Positions 18,266-25,688 of a DNA stretch of 64,000 nucleotides are shown piece after piece (positions within the stretch are counted from its first letter, which is position 1; each line of letters opens with the position of its first letter). A program made the position numbers and the translations under genes. Source of the stretch: Parvibaculum lavamentivorans DS-1 (GTDB lineage: Bacteria; Pseudomonadota; Alphaproteobacteria; Parvibaculales; Parvibaculaceae); assembly GCF_000017565.1 (NCBI RefSeq), contig NC_009719.1, positions 1,798,001 to 1,862,000 on the forward strand, read 5' to 3'. The notes beneath the pieces are model-generated. The model saw nothing but the letters and a program-made list of their open reading frames with translations. It was not told the origin of the DNA and did not search any database.

Positions 18266-18435
18266 GTGTCACCCCGGGGAAAGCCGGGGCCCATGGGCAT
18301 CGCCGCACTCTCCGCCCTTCGGGCTCCGGCACGGTTCGCTCTCTATTCGTCATGGCCCGCTTCAGGCGGGCCATCCACGTCTTTTTTCTTCAAAGCAAAA
18401 AAGACGTGGATGACCCGGACAAGCCGGGTCATGAC
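18266..18435. repeat. Composite palindromic intergenic repeat next to the OLD island
   Basis: The left end GTGTCACCCCGGGGAAAGCC matches the other elements. The right part contains a perfect 15-bp inverted repeat at 18373-18387 and 18397-18411 (ATCCACGTC plus six T, and its complement) with a 9-base loop. This is nested inside GTCATGGCCCG...CGGGTCATGAC. It looks like two repeat elements side by side. Confidence 0.75.
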
Positions 18436-18449
18436 GGGGCGGAAGAAGG

Positions 18450-18461
18450 CTTAAGCCCCCC
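18450..18461. repeat. 12-bp direct repeat, left copy (island boundary candidate)
   Basis: CTTAAGCCCCCC here is identical to 21014-21025. The two copies flank the AT-richer OLD-family gene. It could be a target-site duplication or attachment remnant, but the C-run lowers its specificity. Confidence 0.5.
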
Positions 18462-18650
18462 GGGACGCAGCGTCAACGCCGCCCACCCCGGCCAGCCACC
18501 GGCCCCTAGGGTGTCTCCCCTACTGCCTTCAATTTTGTCAGTAAGCGGCGCGAAATATGGAGGAAAAGGGCGCGGGAGTCGAGGGGGCGTAGCCCATTTG
18601 GCAGCAAATGAATTGATACGTATGCTGCTTAAAGAGTCAGGGGGGATACG

Positions 18651-20966
18651 ATGCGTCTTACTAAAGTTCAAATAAAAGGATATCGCTCGTTCAAGGCAAA
18701 GACGACTATTCTTTTAGATAATCACATTACGGTGCTGCTTGGCGCAAATGATCACGGCAAGACCAATTTTTTGTCAGCGCTTGAGCATCTGAATGTTGAC
18801 CACCCATTTGAAGAAGAGCGGGATTTAAACTGGGACGAGGACGCAGACTCCGGCGAGTTTCCCAGTATTACATATACGCTGAAGCCTGAGAGTGGCGAGA
18901 AAGCGGGTATCTCCGTCGCGCTGACGTTCCAGCGACGGATTGACGTTGTCATGGACAAACTCTCCGCCCTGAATGATCAAAGGAACGGCATTGAAAGTGA
19001 AATCCAACACCTCAAGGCAGCCCTAGAATCGGCCGAAGCCGAAGAACCTGAAGAAACTTCGAATGGCGGCGAAGGGGAAACAAAACAAATTCCTCCAGAC
19101 GCTGCTGTGTCGAAGTTGCACCAAAGCAAGAAAGTTGAGCTTGCTACGCTCGAAGAAATGATCGAACTCTGGGAGAGAGCAAGAGAGGTGCTGTCTGTTG
19201 CGTCAAAGGGCGATCTTTCACAAAAAGTAGCAGATACAGCAATTGCGAACCTGAAGCGAAGCTTAGTGTCATCAGATGCGGAACTGAAGAAGGCGAATGA
19301 GAGGAAGGCCTCCACGTCTGATGCTCTAGCAGCGGCCCAATCCAACGGTAGCGCTACCGGCGTCGATCAAGCAAAGAAAACTCTTAGAGACATAGACGCA
19401 CACATCTCGCGCTGGTTGAAGGAGAGCGCCAGACTTAGACAGTCTATCAGCCGACTTGAGAAACACGTGGAGAGCCAAAAGTCTAAAACCAACAAGGAAT
19501 ACCTGGAAATCATCAACCAGATCGGCTTGCTAAAGGCTGACTGTCCAGAGACCTTTGATCTCGTGAGAAGCGGTGTCGGTGGAAAGCTGGAATTCGTCCA
19601 AGGGGTTGTAACGGAACCTCTGCCGCAGTTTTTGAAGCCGTTCTTGCCAAAGGTTCAAATTTTCTCCTCCGTTGAGCGTCTTCCCGACGAGGTCAACAAA
19701 GATTCCATCCTCAGCGATGAAAACCTCTTTATGCGCGGAATTTTTTACTACGCGGGCCTTGAGAAAAATCATTGGGCAAAAGCATTTTCCCAGAATGATC
19801 ACACCAGTAAGCAGTTAGAAGACGCTAGTGTTTCTCTCAATGAAGTCCTCAGGCGAGATTGGCGGCAAGGACGCGAATTGGAATTCAAGCTTCAGCATCG
19901 CGGCAACGCCAAAATCAATCTCGTAATCAGCGACCCTAAGGTGAAAAGAAGATATGTGCGCGTCTCAAGACGTAGTTCCGGGTTCGCCCACTTCTTTGGT
20001 CTAAAGACCATGCTGCACGCTTACGAACAAGAGGCTCCGTCAGCTTCTTACATTTGGATGTTTGATGAGCCAGGCATGTCTTTGCATCCGGATGGTCAGC
20101 ACGATTTGCTTCAAGCGCTTGATACAATTTCCAAGCAAAACCAAGTGATCTACACGACTCACTCTCTGTTTATGATTGATAAAAATTACCCTGCGCGGCA
20201 TCGCCTTCTTGCCAAGGCTAATGAAGGGACTCGGGTGGATGGAAAACCTTTTCTAGGGAATTGGCGAGCAGCTATTGATGCTTTGGGGCTCGCGCTTCCG
20301 GGCACGATCTTGTTTGCAACCCACGTCCTCTTGGTGGAGGGGGCGTCGGACGCGATATTTTTGAATGCTCTTCTTCAGCGAATGGCGGAGGAGGGAATGC
20401 ACGATCTCGATATAAACCCATTGTCAATCATGCCTGCTGGTGACTCCAAAGAAGCAGATGCTGTGGCACGCATTCTTATGGAGGCATCCATGCGCCCGCG
20501 GGTAGCAGCGTTATATGATGGGGATGATGGCGGGAAGAGGAGGAAGGCAAAGCTAGATAAAGTTCTGGAGAAGGACGCACACGTAGTTTTGGAAAAACAA
20601 AAGACGATAGAAGACTACCTTCCCGGGTTTGAAGATCTCTTTGTTCCAATAGCGGCTGCCTATGGCGCTCGAGTTTTTGGGGGCGATAAAAAGGAAATTA
20701 TTGCCGAAATTACAGCGGCGCTGAAAGAGGCGGGTAAGGACGAGAAGCGTGTAGATGTGGTTCTTGGCGCAATAAAGAAAGCCGCTAAGCTTGATGAGGC
20801 GCCGTCAAAAGTCGGGATTGCTAGGGACTACGCACATGCGTTGCTGGGAGCTGAGCACAAAATTAGCAAAGAAGAAGGAGATCAATTAAAAAAGCTGGTT
20901 GCCATGTTGCAGGGGGCACTCAATTTGCCTACTCGTACCACCGCTCAAGATAGGATTCTGCAGTAA
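18651..20966 (+). CDS. OLD-family ATPase/TOPRIM nuclease, orphan, probably acquired
   Basis: This 771-residue protein starts with an SMC/RecF-like ABC ATPase: KVQIKGYRSFKAK and Walker A GANDHGKTN near residues 31-39. A coiled-coil insertion rich in Glu/Lys/Ala spans about 105-290. The ABC signature-like SRRSSGFAHFF lies near 438, Walker B WMFDEPGMSLHP near 466-477 and the H-loop IYTTHSLF near 500. A TOPRIM domain follows, with LLVEGASDAIF near 558-568 and ALYDGDDGG near 620-628. OLD nucleases cut or nick DNA, and many act in phage defence (OLD, GajA, AriA). No GajB helicase, AriB or reverse transcriptase gene is adjacent. The gene is much richer in A+T than its neighbours. ATG 18651 follows GGGGGATAC. 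Confidence 0.88.
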   Translation: MRLTKVQIKGYRSFKAKTTILLDNHITVLLGANDHGKTNFLSALEHLNVDHPFEEERDLNWDEDADSGEFPSITYTLKPESGEKAGISVALTFQRRIDVVMDKLSALNDQRNGIESEIQHLKAALESAEAEEPEETSNGGEGETKQIPPDAAVSKLHQSKKVELATLEEMIELWERAREVLSVASKGDLSQKVADTAIANLKRSLVSSDAELKKANERKASTSDALAAAQSNGSATGVDQAKKTLRDIDAHISRWLKESARLRQSISRLEKHVESQKSKTNKEYLEIINQIGLLKADCPETFDLVRSGVGGKLEFVQGVVTEPLPQFLKPFLPKVQIFSSVERLPDEVNKDSILSDENLFMRGIFYYAGLEKNHWAKAFSQNDHTSKQLEDASVSLNEVLRRDWRQGRELEFKLQHRGNAKINLVISDPKVKRRYVRVSRRSSGFAHFFGLKTMLHAYEQEAPSASYIWMFDEPGMSLHPDGQHDLLQALDTISKQNQVIYTTHSLFMIDKNYPARHRLLAKANEGTRVDGKPFLGNWRAAIDALGLALPGTILFATHVLLVEGASDAIFLNALLQRMAEEGMHDLDINPLSIMPAGDSKEADAVARILMEASMRPRVAALYDGDDGGKRRKAKLDKVLEKDAHVVLEKQKTIEDYLPGFEDLFVPIAAAYGARVFGGDKKEIIAEITAALKEAGKDEKRVDVVLGAIKKAAKLDEAPSKVGIARDYAHALLGAEHKISKEEGDQLKKLVAMLQGALNLPTRTTAQDRILQ

Positions 20967-21013
20967 CTGCGCCTTATCTTCTTACCTAAGACCACCACCC
21001 CCATAAACCTCCC

Positions 21014-21025
21014 CTTAAGCCCCCC
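21014..21025. repeat. 12-bp direct repeat, right copy
   Basis: CTTAAGCCCCCC is identical to 18450-18461 and lies 48 bases after the OLD stop codon. Confidence 0.5.
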
Positions 21026-21085
21026 TGCCTCAAACTCCTCCGTGGGACGAGGGTTTCGGCTATACTCCGGACCCGGAGGGCAATA

Positions 21086-21646
21086 ATGAGCAATGACGAG
21101 CGATCCGCGCCGGCTGGGGGCGCCGCGCCTCGGGTGCCGCCTTCGGCGGCGGTTCAGGCGGAATATTGGGGTGAGCCGGAGACGATCCGGCCGCATCTGA
21201 CCGCGCAGGCGCCGCTCGCCGTTCTCGATTACTGGCTGGAGCTTCGCGGCACGCGTCCCTTTCCCTCGCGCGGGCAGTTCAATCCGATGGCGATGCGCCG
21301 CTATCTGCCCAACATCTTCCTGCTCGATGCGGCGCCCGATGGCAGTTTCCGCTACCGCGTCGTCGGCTCGCTCATTTCGGAATTTTTCGGCGTCGGCAAT
21401 CCCTCCGGCATGACGCCGGAAGATGTCTTCGGCGCCAATGCCGAGGTCGCGCTGTCGCCGCTGCGCATCTGCCGCGATGGCCGAGCGCCCTATATGCATA
21501 CGGCGTCCGCGAGCTGGCTCTATCGCGATCGCACCTATGTCTTCTACACCGCGCTGCTCCTCCCCTTCGGCGAGAGCGACGATGCCGTCGACAAGATCCT
21601 CTGCTGCGCCGAATTCCTCAGCGAGGAAGAAGCGGCCCGCACCTGA
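21086..21646 (+). CDS. PAS_5 domain protein (DUF1488-unrelated alphaproteobacterial PAS family)
   Basis: This 186-residue protein matches the PAS_5 pattern: LDYWLELRGTRPFPSRGQFNP, MRRYLPNIFLLDAAPDGSFRYRVVGS and a final strand pair YVFYTALLLPFG. No effector domain is attached. PAS_5 proteins are stand-alone alphaproteobacterial sensors or adaptors of unknown partner. A TATACT -10 candidate lies at 21061-21066 without a good -35. GGAGGGC precedes ATG 21086. The gene has normal high-GC codon use, so it lies outside the OLD island. Confidence 0.8.
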   Translation: MSNDERSAPAGGAAPRVPPSAAVQAEYWGEPETIRPHLTAQAPLAVLDYWLELRGTRPFPSRGQFNPMAMRRYLPNIFLLDAAPDGSFRYRVVGSLISEFFGVGNPSGMTPEDVFGANAEVALSPLRICRDGRAPYMHTASASWLYRDRTYVFYTALLLPFGESDDAVDKILCCAEFLSEEEAART

Positions 21647-21664
21647 TAATCCGTATGCGGGTTT

Positions 21665-22159
21665 TCAGCGTGCTATCGGCGCGAGCGTGAAGCCCGCCGC
21701 TTCCGTCTCGCCCCGCGCCCGCATCGACCAGAGCACCCACAGGTCCTGAAGCCTGTCCTCCAGCGCGCCCGCTTCCGCGACGATCGCGCGCGCCCGTTCC
21801 CGCTCCGGTGTCACCACGCTTCCCTTCGCGCCGATCCGGTCGCGCTTTGCCGCCTCCACCATCAGGGCGCGCAAGCGGTCGAGCCGCGCCGCCAGCTCGT
21901 CGCGCCGCGCCGCCGCCGCCTCGCGCGTCGCCTCGTCATCCAGCGCCGCCTCCGCCGCCGCCATCGCGGCCTCCGTCTCCGTGAGTTCGCTCATCGCGGC
22001 CTCATGGTCGGCGGCGCTCATCGCCCGCGCCTCCGCGCCTGTCGTTGCGCCGGAAGAAATCCCCAGCGCACAGGCCAAGAGGGCGGGGACAAGAAAAAGC
22101 CGTCTCGCGCGCCGTCCGCCGCCCGCCTTCGCCCTCCGCCGAAACTTGTCCCCGTCCAT
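21665..22159 (-). CDS. Exported Ala/Glu/Arg-rich coiled-coil protein, unknown function
   Basis: This 164-residue protein has a basic N-terminus (FRRRAKAGGGRRARR), then the hydrophobic segment LFLVPALLACALGISSG, consistent with a signal peptide or membrane anchor. The rest is heptad-like and Ala/Glu/Arg-rich (about residues 45-140), predicting a helical coiled coil. GGGAGGATAA directly before the ATG supports translation. I do not recognise a family. It is convergent with the PAS_5 gene. Confidence 0.65.
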   Translation of the reverse strand: MDGDKFRRRAKAGGGRRARRLFLVPALLACALGISSGATTGAEARAMSAADHEAAMSELTETEAAMAAAEAALDDEATREAAAARRDELAARLDRLRALMVEAAKRDRIGAKGSVVTPERERARAIVAEAGALEDRLQDLWVLWSMRARGETEAAGFTLAPIAR

Positions 22160-22509
22160 TTATCCTCCCGGGCGGCTTTCCGAATCGGGCCGGTTCGGGC
22201 CCGTGCCGCCCGCCCGTCCCGCCGGCGGTTTATCCTCGCATGGGGCAGCCGGAGGGGGAGGGGATAAAGTGCCGTCCGGGCGTCCCGCGAGGGGGCAAAG
22301 GGCGGGGACAAGTGCCGCTGGCGGGGGGCCGGGAGGTGGCCGAAAGCGGTTCGTGACGGTTTGATGACAGTTCGGTGACAGTCGGGCCCTTATCCCCGGG
22401 GTGCGGTCCATCTGCGAGCATCGCGCCGCCTGTTTTTGAACCGTGCGCGGGCGGCCGAAATCCCTATGATGCGGCCAAACGCCATTCCCGAACCTGCCGG
22501 AGAAACCCC
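22160..22509. other. 350-bp G-rich intergenic region with Pho-box-like repeats
   Basis: This gap separates two divergent genes. It has several G-runs on the plus strand (for example around 22251-22262 and 22320-22337). It also carries three 11-bp-spaced heptamers at 22354-22382, described separately. Frames that cross it are not convincing as genes. Confidence 0.5.
22354..22382 (-). promoter_or_regulatory. Pho-box-like triple direct repeat (putative PhoB site)
   Basis: Read on the minus strand, the heptamers CTGTCAC isn't quite preceded by A: the three units are ACTGTCA (22376-22382), ACTGTCA (22365-22371) and ACCGTCA (22354-22360), spaced exactly 11 bp. The Pho-box consensus is a direct repeat of CTGTCAT-like heptamers with 4-bp AT-rich spacers, also 11 bp apart. 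The spacers here (CCGA, TCAA by this register) are less AT-rich than usual. Orientation points to the exported coiled-coil gene, whose start is about 195 bp away; the thioesterase start is 128 bp away on the other side. Confidence 0.5.
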
Positions 22510-22974
22510 ATGAGCGAGACCGTCCAGCCGCCGCGAAACTTCGACGACGCCAATCCGGAAGACGGGCTCGGCGGCGCTCTCGGCATCGTCCGTACACTGT
22601 ATATGGACGCCGAAAAGGGCCGTGCCGCCATAGAATGCCGCGCTGAAATGCGCATGTGCCATTCGGGCGGCGTGGTGCAGGGCGGCTTCGTCACCGGCTG
22701 GATCGACGCGGCGATGGCGCGCGCCGCCATGTGCGCGACGGAATTCAAGCAGACGCCGATGTCGCTCGAAATCAAGATCAGCTTCTTCCGTCCCGCGCAG
22801 CCGGGGCTCTTGAAGGCGGAAGCCTGGATCGAGCGGCGTGGCCGCTCCACCATGTTCCTCGAAGGCCATCTACTGGATGCCTCCGGCGAAGTGCTCGCAA
22901 AGGGCACCTCCACCGTACGCATGATGCCGCTGATCGACATGAGCAAGCCGCGCGATAAATCCGTAAACGGATAA
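22510..22974 (+). CDS. Hotdog-fold thioesterase, PaaI family
   Basis: This 154-residue protein has the hotdog pattern MCHSGGVVQGGFVTGWIDAAMA near residues 55-76, which resembles the HGG motif region of PaaI thioesterases with Ser replacing His-Gly. It continues SLEIKISFFRPAQPG and FLEGHLLDASGEVLAKGTSTVRM. Family members hydrolyse acyl-CoA thioesters in the cytoplasm; the substrate is not known. GGAGAAA precedes ATG 22510. It is probably monocistronic. Confidence 0.87.
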   Translation: MSETVQPPRNFDDANPEDGLGGALGIVRTLYMDAEKGRAAIECRAEMRMCHSGGVVQGGFVTGWIDAAMARAAMCATEFKQTPMSLEIKISFFRPAQPGLLKAEAWIERRGRSTMFLEGHLLDASGEVLAKGTSTVRMMPLIDMSKPRDKSVNG

Positions 22975-23257
22975 TATGGAGAGTGCGGGGGCCGATTCTC
23001 GCGCGCCGCCCTCGCGCGGATTTGATGTCACGAAACTGTTGCCGTGTGGTCACGCTGCCTTGAAAATATGCAGCGTTTTGGTGCTCTCCATAATCTTTCA
23101 GCGTGAAAAGTGCTTGTGCTGCAAGGCTTTGTTTGATTGTGGCGACAATCGGGCAGGGTATCGGCGCAACAGGGGTCTTGCGCCGGCGGGCTGTGCCGGG
23201 CAATTGTCGCGGCGGGCTTGCGGGGCGCTCGTGTCAATGATCGAGGCTCTGAATAAA

Positions 23258-23791
23258 ATGAAAACCGCACTTCGCACAATTTGCGCCGCTGGCGTAGCAC
23301 TGGGTCTCGCCGGCTTTGCCAGCGCCGCTTCCGCGCAGGAAACCGAGACCCGCGGAAACATCTACAACCAGACGCATTTCCAGCCCGGCCTTTATGTCGG
23401 TGGCGGTCTCGGCTGGGGCTGGTCGGACGATGACGACGACTGGACCTGGAAGGGCATCGCCGGCTGGCGTCTCAATCAGTACCTTGCGGTGCAGGGCTTT
23501 TACGCCGATCTGACCGACATCACGGTCGCCGGCGTCAGCAGCGATGTCGACACGTTCGGCGCCGAGCTGCTTGCCTCGTTCCCGGTTTCGGACACGATGG
23601 CGATCTACGGCAAGGGTGGTCTGCACAATTACGATGAAGTGGGCTCCGGCCGCGACACCAGCTGGCTTGCCGGCGCGGGCGTGGACTTCGCCTTGTCGGA
23701 CAACATGTCGCTCCGCACCGAATGGACGCATTACGATCTCGACAGCGACGATGTCGACGAGGCGAGCGTGCAGATCGTGTTCGGCTTCTAA
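23258..23791 (+). CDS. Small outer-membrane beta-barrel protein
   Basis: This 177-residue precursor has a clear signal peptide (KTALRTICAAGVALGLAGF, then ASAQ cleavage near residue 26). The mature part has Gly/aromatic-rich alternating strands (LYVGGGLGWGW, LNQYLAVQGFY, SWLAGAGVDFAL) and ends VQIVFGF with a C-terminal Phe, as expected for Bam-assembled barrels. It is similar in build to the OmpA-like/Opa beta-barrel group. ATG 23258 gives the best signal peptide; ATG 23237 is in frame but adds seven residues. A terminator follows 42 bp after the stop. Confidence 0.88.
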   Translation: MKTALRTICAAGVALGLAGFASAASAQETETRGNIYNQTHFQPGLYVGGGLGWGWSDDDDDWTWKGIAGWRLNQYLAVQGFYADLTDITVAGVSSDVDTFGAELLASFPVSDTMAIYGKGGLHNYDEVGSGRDTSWLAGAGVDFALSDNMSLRTEWTHYDLDSDDVDEASVQIVFGF

Positions 23792-23832
23792 CGGAAGCTT
23801 ATCGGTTCCCTGCGGGGGGAAACGGGTGGGCG

Positions 23833-23867
23833 AGAGGCCGCTCCGCGTCATGTGGAGCGGCCTCTTT
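23833..23867 (+). terminator. Terminator after the outer-membrane protein gene
   Basis: A 12-bp perfect stem (AGAGGCCGCTCC with GGAGCGGCCTCT) has a 9-base loop and is followed by TTTC. The T-run is short. The convergent enoyl-CoA hydratase gene ends at 23908, so it may serve both directions. Confidence 0.75.
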
Positions 23868-23907
23868 CGCTTTCAGGAGTTCCTTGCGCCGCAGCGATTC
23901 TTCGCTT

Positions 23908-24717
23908 CTAGCTGTTCGTGAAAGCCGGTTTGCGCTTGCCGAGGAAGGCGCCGATGCCTTCGCGGAAATCGTTCGTCTGCGCGCAGAGGATCTGGTTGCG
24001 GTCTTCCATTGCCACTGCCGCTTCGAGGCTCCCCGCATCGACCGACATGTTGAGGCATTCCTTGGTGAGGCGCAGGCCGAGCGGCGATGTCGTCAGCATT
24101 TCCTCGAGATAGGGTTTTACCGCTTCTTCCAGCGCGTCGTCCTCCACCACCTCGGAGACGAGGCCCACGCGCTCGGCGCGGGCGGCGTTGATGAAGCGGC
24201 CCGTCATCATCAATTCGCTCGCCACCGACACGCCGACAAGGCGCGGCAGGAAATAGCTCACGCCGATGTCGCAAGCGGAAAGGCCGATGCGGATGAAGGC
24301 GGCGTTCATGCGCGCGCTTTTTCCCGCGATGCGGATATCGGATGCGAGCGCCAGCGCGAAGCCGCCGCCGCAGGCCGGTCCATGCACCAGAGAGATGATC
24401 GGCTGCGGGCAGCGGCGCATCCGCATCACGATCTCGCTGATCCGGCGCTGCGAGACAAGCCCTGCCTGCGGGCTGGCGCCGTTTGCGGCGTCCGGTGTGT
24501 TCGAGCGTTCCTTGAGGTCGAGCCCGGCGCAGAAGGCGCGCCCCGCGCCGCGCAGCACGACGACGCGCACCGAATGATCCGTGTAAAGCTTGCCGAAATA
24601 ATCCTGCAGATCGTCGACGAGCTGGCGGTTCATCGCGTTCAGTGCGTCCGGGCGGTTCATCGTCACCCAGTCGACGCCGTCTTTCTTTTCGATGATGAGC
24701 GTCTTGTAGTCGGTCAT
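23908..24717 (-). CDS. Enoyl-CoA hydratase/isomerase (crotonase family)
   Basis: This 269-residue crotonase-fold protein has WVTMNRPDALNAMN near residues 17-30, the oxyanion segment AFCAGLDLKE near 67-76 and VHGPACGGGFALALASDIRIA near 107-127. The Glu usually found in the second active-site position after GxS is not obvious (RIGLSACDIGVSYFLPRLVG), so it may be an isomerase or a non-classical member. It probably acts in fatty-acid or branched-chain oxidation. ATG 24717 follows GGGAGAGAG. It is a single gene. Confidence 0.9.
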   Translation of the reverse strand: MTDYKTLIIEKKDGVDWVTMNRPDALNAMNRQLVDDLQDYFGKLYTDHSVRVVVLRGAGRAFCAGLDLKERSNTPDAANGASPQAGLVSQRRISEIVMRMRRCPQPIISLVHGPACGGGFALALASDIRIAGKSARMNAAFIRIGLSACDIGVSYFLPRLVGVSVASELMMTGRFINAARAERVGLVSEVVEDDALEEAVKPYLEEMLTTSPLGLRLTKECLNMSVDAGSLEAAVAMEDRNQILCAQTNDFREGIGAFLGKRKPAFTNS

Positions 24718-24790
24718 GGCGTCTCTCTCCCGTTTCGTTTCGGGAGAGCGTAGCGCCTGCGCGGGCTCGCGCAACTGACGCAGCGGCGGC

Positions 24791-25129
24791 TTATCCGATA
24801 TGCGCTTCCATTTCCTGCTGGAAGGCGAGCGGCAAGTCGAGCCAGCGCAGCGCCACCGCGCCGCCGGGATCGAGCCGCATCACTTCGGCGGTGAAGGCGA
24901 GCTTGCGCCTGTCATTCGCCCAGGAGAGCCGTCCGCTCAGAATATTGCCGATGGCGATGGCTTCCGCGAAGCCTTCGATGCAGGCGCCGCCCGCCGACCA
25001 GTCGCGCGCCCTGTGCGTGTAGCCGCCGATCTCCACTTCAAGCACGGGCCGCGAGGCGCGGGCCGCCTGGCGTTCTTCAGGCATGTCGCCACTGCGCAAA
25101 TGGTCGAGCAGTCTCGATATCAGCGACAT
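24791..25129 (-). CDS. PilZ-like domain protein
   Basis: This is a 112-residue protein. ERQAARASRPVLEVEIGG, then ARDWSAGGACIEG near residues 45-57, matches the PilZ pattern of an Arg-rich motif followed by D-x-S-x-x-G, here with Trp between Asp and Ser. PilZ domains bind cyclic-di-GMP. The RxxxR motif is only approximate, so ligand binding is uncertain. The start is ambiguous: ATG 25129 is used, and TTG 25162 is in frame. Confidence 0.6.
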   Translation of the reverse strand: MSLISRLLDHLRSGDMPEERQAARASRPVLEVEIGGYTHRARDWSAGGACIEGFAEAIAIGNILSGRLSWANDRRKLAFTAEVMRLDPGGAVALRWLDLPLAFQQEMEAHIG

Positions 25130-25277
25130 CCCTGCATCCGCGTTGGTTTCGGCCAGGCGCAATCTTCGTGGCCCGGCGCCCCTCCTGCAAGCAAAGAATA
25201 CCCCTCATACGAGCGGATGACAGCTATTGCCGCTTTGCGCTATAGCATCTGTCTCACAGCGACACGCCGGAGTTCCG

Positions 25278-25688
25278 ATGTCACAGCAGAAAGAAGCAAA
25301 GCCCGTCCTGATCGAAGTCGGCCCGGGCGAGCTTATCGACAAGATCACCATTCTGCGCATCAAATCCGAGCGGATGAGCGATGCCGCGAAGCTTGCCAAT
25401 GTGCGTCACGAGCTTGATGTCCTGGAAGAAGGCCGCCGCGCCAATCTGCAGGACAGCGCGGAGCTGCGCCGTCTCGAAGGCGAGCTGAAAGCGGTTAACG
25501 AGGCGCTCTGGGTGATCGAGGACGACATAAGGCAATGCGAGGCGGAAAAGGATTTCGGTCCGAAATTCATCGACCTCGCGCGCTCGGTCTACAAGCAGAA
25601 CGACAAGCGCGCCGCGCTGAAGAAGGAGATCAACCTCCTCACCGGCTCGGCCATCGTCGAGGAAAAGTCCTATACCGAATTCGAGTGA
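25278..25688 (+). CDS. DUF6165-like protein, predicted helical
   Basis: This 136-residue protein contains VGPGELIDKITILRIKSERM near residues 14-33 and long charged helices with NVRHELDVLEEGRR and ALWVIEDDIRQCE. It matches my recollection of the DUF6165 family, often found near LPS or glycosyltransferase genes. No catalytic motif is visible. CGGAG precedes ATG 25278. Its last 19 bases overlap the end of the convergent GT9 gene. Confidence 0.75.
   Translation: MSQQKEAKPVLIEVGPGELIDKITILRIKSERMSDAAKLANVRHELDVLEEGRRANLQDSAELRRLEGELKAVNEALWVIEDDIRQCEAEKDFGPKFIDLARSVYKQNDKRAALKKEINLLTGSAIVEEKSYTEFE

Larger units (their letters stand above)
18208..18650. other. 443-bp intergenic region: palindromic repeats, 12-bp direct repeat, OLD promoter region
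   Basis: The left part carries palindromic repeats (18266-18435). A 12-base sequence CTTAAGCCCCCC at 18450-18461 recurs at 21014-21025 beyond the OLD gene. From about 18525 the composition turns AT-richer, and this stretch should hold the promoter of the OLD gene, though I see no strong -35/-10 pair. No convincing coding frame is present. Confidence 0.6.

Noticed and set aside
18651-20966. A full Gabija or PARIS system
   Set aside because: No UvrD-like GajB or AriB gene lies on either side; the neighbours are an acyl-CoA dehydrogenase and a PAS_5 gene with normal composition.
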